DNA of 6,237 nucleotides from an uncultured Eubacteriales bacterium. GTDB taxonomy: Bacteria; Bacillota_A; Clostridia; Christensenellales; Aristaeellaceae. The notes under the pieces are model-generated. The model had not been told where the DNA came from. It ran no database searches and saw only the letters and a list, made by a program, of their open reading frames with translations. The translations under genes and the position numbers were made by a program. Below are positions 1-6,237 of this stretch, in pieces. How positions within the stretch are numbered: position 1 is the stretch's first letter; each line of letters begins with the position of its first letter. The stretch lies in the NCBI GenBank assembly GCA_902803675.1, contig CADCQZ010000377.1, positions 1 to 6,237 on the forward strand. The letters are read 5' to 3'.

Positions 1-269
1 ACGCCCGGCCGCACCCTGTACATATGACCGTAAAAGGGAGCCTCCCCCAGGATGTACTGCAGGGGCTCCCCTTCCGCCCGGCGGCGGATAAAAGACGAGT
101 ATATCGAGAACTGTTCCTCCGGGACCGTTTCCCCGCCCCGGAAGATGAGCCTGAGCCGGTCCTCCTCAAGGACCGCGGCCAGGAGCGCTCCGGCGTCGTG
201 ATCGGCACCGGGCACCCCGGCCTCACGAAGAAGGGCCCGTCCCCGGGTCAATAGTTCCCGGACCGTCAT
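1..269 (-). CDS. prmC: Peptide chain release factor N5-glutamine methyltransferase PrmC (HemK), N-terminal part, cut by window edge
   Basis: PrmC uses S-adenosylmethionine to methylate the glutamine of the GGQ motif in release factors RF1 and RF2, which speeds peptide release in the cytoplasm. Translating the minus strand from the ATG at 269-267 gives 89 open codons to the window edge. The product begins MTVRELLTRGRALLREAGV and reaches RRRAEGEPLQYILGEAPFYG at about residues 62-81. That second stretch is the hallmark end of the PrmC N-terminal helical domain, which binds the release factor. The SAM-binding motif and the catalytic NPPY motif would lie beyond the window. The start codon overlaps the stop of the upstream DUF1385 gene as ATGA, and I see no strong ribosome binding site at the usual distance, so translation is probably coupled. 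In Clostridia prmC is usually followed by prfA, which may lie outside. The family call is firm; the completeness of the gene is unknown. Confidence 0.92.
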   Translation of the reverse strand, partial: MTVRELLTRGRALLREAGVPGADHDAGALLAAVLEEDRLRLIFRGGETVPEEQFSIYSSFIRRRAEGEPLQYILGEAPFYGHMYRVRPG

Positions 270-1297
270 GCGCAGCCGGTCAGGGCGTCCACCTGCTCCC
301 TGGTGAGGACCACCCAGCCCTCCGGCGTTTCTTCGCCGTCGGGCAGCCCGTTCAGCGCGGTCTTCATGGAGATGATGGCCACCTGGAGCATCTCGTCCGT
401 GGGCGGCTGCGTGGTCAGGCGCTGCATCTGCAGCCCGGGCCAGCGCAGAGCGCGCACCAGGGCGCCGTCGTGATGGGCCAGGCCCTTGAGGGCTTCATAG
501 GAGATGCCCGCGATGCAGGGCAGCAGGATGAGGCGGCTCAGCACGCGCACCAGATAATGAGCGCCCAGATCGTACCCCGTCAGGAGCAGCACCAGCACGT
601 CGATGACGGAATAAAAGATGATGCTCAGGAAAAACGTGATGAACAGGAAGCTGGTCCCGCAGCGGGGATGCAGCCTGGAAAAGCCCTGGGCGTTCTGAGG
701 CGTCAGGGGCTTCCCGTTTTCGTTGCAGTACACGGTCTTATGCTCCGCGCCGTGATACTGGAAAGTGCGGTGCATGTCCGGGATCTTGCCGGCGAAATGG
801 ATATATCCCACCAGGATCAGGATCCTGAGGATACCGGAGCACAGGTTCTTCAGCAGAAGCATGCCCCCGGTCGCGTTGGCGGGGAACAGGGTGATGATCA
901 CATTGGGAAGCAGCACGAACAGGCCGATCGAGAGCGCCACACCCAGGACCATGGCCACGCCCATCACGATCTTTTCCACGGACTTGCCGAAGACCTTGCT
1001 GAGCCAGAGCTCGAATTTCGTGGGTTTTTCCTCCTCGAGCCCCAGCATGTTCGTGGAGTCCGTCAGCACGCGCATGCCCAGGGCCATCATCTGCACCATG
1101 TTGACGCTGCCGCGGATAAAGGGCAGACCCATCCAGTGATGCTTTTTGCCCGGGGCTTCGTACTGCTCGCGCTTGACCACCACATCCCCGTTCTCCCGGC
1201 GGACCGCCACGGCGATGGCGTCCGGCGCTTTCATCATCACGCCCTCCAGGACGGCCTGCCCGCCGATATCGGCCCTGGGACAGATATTCTCGCTCAT
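266..1297 (-). CDS. DUF1385 family multi-pass membrane protein (YqhQ-like)
   Basis: This 343-residue protein belongs to the DUF1385 family (B. subtilis YqhQ type), whose biochemical role is not established. Family signatures are plain: IGGQAVLEGVMM at residues 11-22, FQYHGAEHKTVYC at 179-191, and LHPRCGTSFLF at 209-219. The conserved His, Glu and Cys residues in these motifs (H182, E185, H186, H210, C213) look like a possible metal site, which is inference. Hydrophobic stretches at about 108-137, 153-169, 215-239 and 247-266 predict around four membrane helices, with the HGAEH loop between the second and third. There is no cleavable signal peptide. The C-terminal 24 residues or so, after GLPDGE, are hydrophilic and may be a lineage-specific extension. 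The start is set by a strong GGAGGAG site five bases upstream. It lies between rpmE and prmC, an arrangement common in Clostridia, and its stop overlaps the prmC start, so it is probably cotranslated with prmC. Confidence 0.93.
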   Translation of the reverse strand: MSENICPRADIGGQAVLEGVMMKAPDAIAVAVRRENGDVVVKREQYEAPGKKHHWMGLPFIRGSVNMVQMMALGMRVLTDSTNMLGLEEEKPTKFELWLSKVFGKSVEKIVMGVAMVLGVALSIGLFVLLPNVIITLFPANATGGMLLLKNLCSGILRILILVGYIHFAGKIPDMHRTFQYHGAEHKTVYCNENGKPLTPQNAQGFSRLHPRCGTSFLFITFFLSIIFYSVIDVLVLLLTGYDLGAHYLVRVLSRLILLPCIAGISYEALKGLAHHDGALVRALRWPGLQMQRLTTQPPTDEMLQVAIISMKTALNGLPDGEETPEGWVVLTREQVDALTGCA

Positions 1298-1302
1298 TGA
1301 AT

Positions 1303-1309
1303 CTCCTCC
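1303..1309 (-). promoter_or_regulatory. Ribosome binding site of the DUF1385 gene
   Basis: The minus strand reads GGAGGAG followed by ATTCA and then ATG, a near-ideal Shine-Dalgarno match with a five-base spacer. It fixes the start at 1297. It lies only about a dozen bases past the U-tract of the terminator hairpin at 1322-1356, so the two elements sit almost back to back. Confidence 0.85.
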
Positions 1310-1321
1310 AGAAATAAACAG

Positions 1322-1356
1322 TTAAAGAAAAAGCAGCAGGCTTTGCCATGCTGCTT
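1322..1356 (-). terminator. Intrinsic terminator downstream of rpmE
   Basis: On the minus strand an eight-base-pair stem AAGCAGCA / TGCTGCTT closes a short inner GG/CC pairing with a CAAAG loop. It is followed at once by a U-tract reading TTTTTCTTT, including the last two bases of the stem. This is the classic form of a Rho-independent terminator. It begins 12 bases after the rpmE stop and points in the direction of rpmE transcription. On the plus strand the following bases are not a convincing U-run, so it is read as one-directional. Since DUF1385 and prmC lie just beyond it, it either ends the rpmE transcript or acts as a partial terminator that lowers read-through into them. Confidence 0.85.
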
Positions 1357-1361
1357 TATCA

Positions 1362-1376
1362 GGCATATTACATGCC
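1362..1376 (-). repeat. Short inverted repeat over the rpmE stop codon
   Basis: The minus strand reads GGCAT-GTAAT-ATGCC, a five-base-pair stem whose loop contains the TAA stop of rpmE. It stands just ahead of the terminator stem. It may be incidental or may help shape the 3' end of the rpmE message. Confidence 0.4.
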
Positions 1377-1565
1377 AAAGCGCTTCTTGAACCGCTCCGC
1401 ACGTCCGCCGGAATCAACGGCCTTCTGCTTACCGGTGTAAAAAGGATGGCAGTTGGAGCAGATTTCGACCTTCAGCTCGGGCTTGGTGGAGCCGGTCTCG
1501 AAGGTGGCACCGCAGACGCAGCGCACGATCGCCTTATGGTACTTGGGATGGATCTTCTCTTTCAT
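1368..1565 (-). CDS. rpmE: 50S ribosomal protein L31, zinc-binding type (bL31)
   Basis: L31 is a small large-subunit protein that bridges the 50S and 30S subunits near the central protuberance. The 65-residue product begins [19 protein letters not shown] and carries the family core [12 protein letters not shown], followed by [14 protein letters not shown]. Cysteines C16, C18, C36 and C39 match the four zinc ligands of the C+ form, so this is the zinc-loaded paralogue rather than the cysteine-free form made under zinc starvation. The frame stays open upstream to 1664, but the start at 1565 is chosen because it gives the standard L31 N-terminus, has an AAAGGTGA site five bases away, and lies downstream of a clear promoter; the longer reading would run through the leader. 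It has its own promoter and leader and is followed by an intrinsic terminator, so it can be expressed as a single-gene transcript. In many Clostridia rpmE lies next to rho; here it follows rpoC. Confidence 0.97.
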   Translation of the reverse strand: MKEKIHPKYHKAIVRCVCGATFETGSTKPELKVEICSNCHPFYTGKQKAVDSGGRAERFKKRFGM

Positions 1566-1648
1566 GACACTCACCTTTCTTTGGCATATCCCTGACGGAT
1601 TCATGGCTGCCATACCATGAGCCGCGCGGCCGGAAGCATTAAAGCCGC
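1566..1648 (-). promoter_or_regulatory. Structured 5' leader of rpmE, candidate ribosomal-protein leader
   Basis: The start of transcription predicted from the -10 box lies near 1648, giving an untranslated leader of about 80 nt. That is long for a 65-codon gene. It contains a stem GCGGC / GCCGC around 1647-1625, the perfect palindrome GCCGCGCGGC at 1621-1630, and a hairpin TCATGG / CCATGA at 1620-1601 with an eight-base loop. Within that loop TGGCA (1612-1608) is complementary to TGCCA (1586-1582), which lies just before the ribosome binding site, so a pseudoknot next to the SD is possible. Leaders that allow L31 to repress its own synthesis are known in several bacterial groups, including Firmicutes. 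I do not remember their consensus well enough to claim a match, so the autoregulatory role is inference. Confidence 0.45.
1571..1578 (-). promoter_or_regulatory. Ribosome binding site of rpmE
   Basis: The minus strand reads AAAGGTGA, then five bases, then ATG at 1565. This site decides the start of rpmE against the longer open frame beginning at 1664. Confidence 0.8.
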
Positions 1649-1654
1649 TCAGCC

Positions 1655-1683
1655 ATAATATCACACTTCCGATCGATTTGCAA
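1655..1683 (-). promoter_or_regulatory. Sigma-A (sigma-70 type) promoter for rpmE
   Basis: On the minus strand the -35 box TTGCAA (1683-1678) matches four of six consensus bases. A 17-base spacer follows, and then the -10 box TATTAT (1660-1655), which matches five of six. The bases TGA directly before the -10 box form an extended -10 element. It lies about 30 bases past the rpoC stop and points at rpmE, so rpmE need not depend on read-through from rpoBC. A start of transcription near 1647-1649 is predicted. Confidence 0.82.
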
Positions 1684-1712
1684 CAGGAAGATTTCCGGGG
1701 CTTACGGCCGGA

Positions 1713-5270
<3,558 letters not shown>

Positions 5271-5278
5271 TTTGCTTG

Positions 5279-5285
5279 CTCCCTT
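5279..5285 (-). promoter_or_regulatory. Ribosome binding site of rpoC
   Basis: The minus strand reads AAGGGAG, an eight-base spacer, and the ATG at 5270. This supports the start giving [10 protein letters not shown], the usual N-terminal position for RpoC of Bacillota. Confidence 0.75.
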
Positions 5286-5297
5286 CCCTGTTGCGCT

Positions 5298-5310
5298 CCC
5301 CCATAGGGGG
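5298..5310 (-). repeat. C5/G5 inverted repeat in the rpoB-rpoC spacer
   Basis: The minus strand reads CCCCC-TAT-GGGGG, with CG and CG able to pair outside it across a two-base bulge. The hairpin lies about 12 bases before the rpoC ribosome binding site. No U-tract follows it, so it is not a standard terminator. It may be an RNA processing or stabilising structure within the rpoBC message, or it may be incidental in G+C-rich DNA. Confidence 0.5.
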
Positions 5311-5341
5311 CGGAAAAGCTGACGGACAGACGAGCGGCCTG

Positions 5342-6237
<896 letters not shown>

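Noticed and set aside
24..254. A 76-codon open frame on the plus strand at the left edge
   Set aside because: The minus strand here encodes the conserved PrmC N-terminal domain, including RAEGEPLQYILGE. The plus-strand frame shows no family features.
470..1300. A 276-codon open frame on the plus strand opposite the DUF1385 gene
   Set aside because: The predicted product is His/Gln/Asp-rich low-complexity sequence with no domain, and it lies opposite a gene with clear family motifs and a strong ribosome binding site.
738..1349. A 203-codon minus-strand frame overlapping the DUF1385 gene in another frame
   Set aside because: It is a frame-shifted reading of the same DNA, rich in Arg, Gly and Pro, and it would need to start upstream within the terminator region.
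1368..1664. Longer 98-codon version of rpmE starting at 1664
   Set aside because: The extra 33 residues are not L31-like and would be encoded in the promoter's downstream edge and the leader. The start at 1565 has a good ribosome binding site and the standard N-terminus.
1690..1712. Possible terminator just after rpoC
   Set aside because: The only pairing is a four-base CCGG/CCGG stem with a large loop and no U-tract, too weak to call.

Overview
The window is a G+C-rich stretch of bacterial chromosome from an organism that looks like a member of the Clostridia (Bacillota). The evidence is gene order and protein sequence: an RpoC of 1185 residues with no large insertion in the trigger loop, a zinc-type ribosomal protein L31, and the run rpmE - DUF1385 (YqhQ-like) membrane protein - prmC, which is typical of Clostridia. 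The high G+C and the long acidic tail on RpoB would suit a high-GC gut-type lineage, but the genus cannot be read from this sequence. All recognised genes lie on the minus strand, so transcription runs from the high coordinates to the low ones.

Layout in transcription order. (1) 6237-5342: the C-terminal part of rpoB (RNA polymerase beta), cut by the window edge and ending in an unusual tail of about 80 residues rich in Asp and Glu. (2) 5341-5271: a 71-base spacer with a C5/G5 hairpin and the rpoC ribosome binding site. (3) 5270-1713: complete rpoC (beta-prime). (4) 1712-1566: a 147-base spacer with a strong extended -10 promoter and a structured leader of about 80 nt for rpmE. No clear rpoC terminator is visible. 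(5) 1565-1368: rpmE (L31, four zinc-ligand cysteines). (6) 1367-1298: an intrinsic terminator placed just ahead of the next ribosome binding site. (7) 1297-266: DUF1385 multi-pass membrane protein. (8) 269-1: the first 89 codons of prmC, overlapping the DUF1385 stop by ATGA and running off the window.

The genes fall into two groups. rpoB and rpoC encode the two large subunits that form the RNA polymerase active site. The rpmE group serves translation: L31 bridges ribosomal subunits, and PrmC methylates the GGQ glutamine of release factors. The DUF1385 protein travels with this group but has no established function.

This is essentially housekeeping DNA, and I see no mobile element, CRISPR array, defence system, tRNA or rRNA. 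The points worth a second look are the rpoC-rpmE junction (in many Bacillota rpoC is followed by rpsL, rpsG, fusA and tuf), the acidic RpoB tail, the possible pseudoknot in the rpmE leader, and the terminator that stands between rpmE and DUF1385-prmC.
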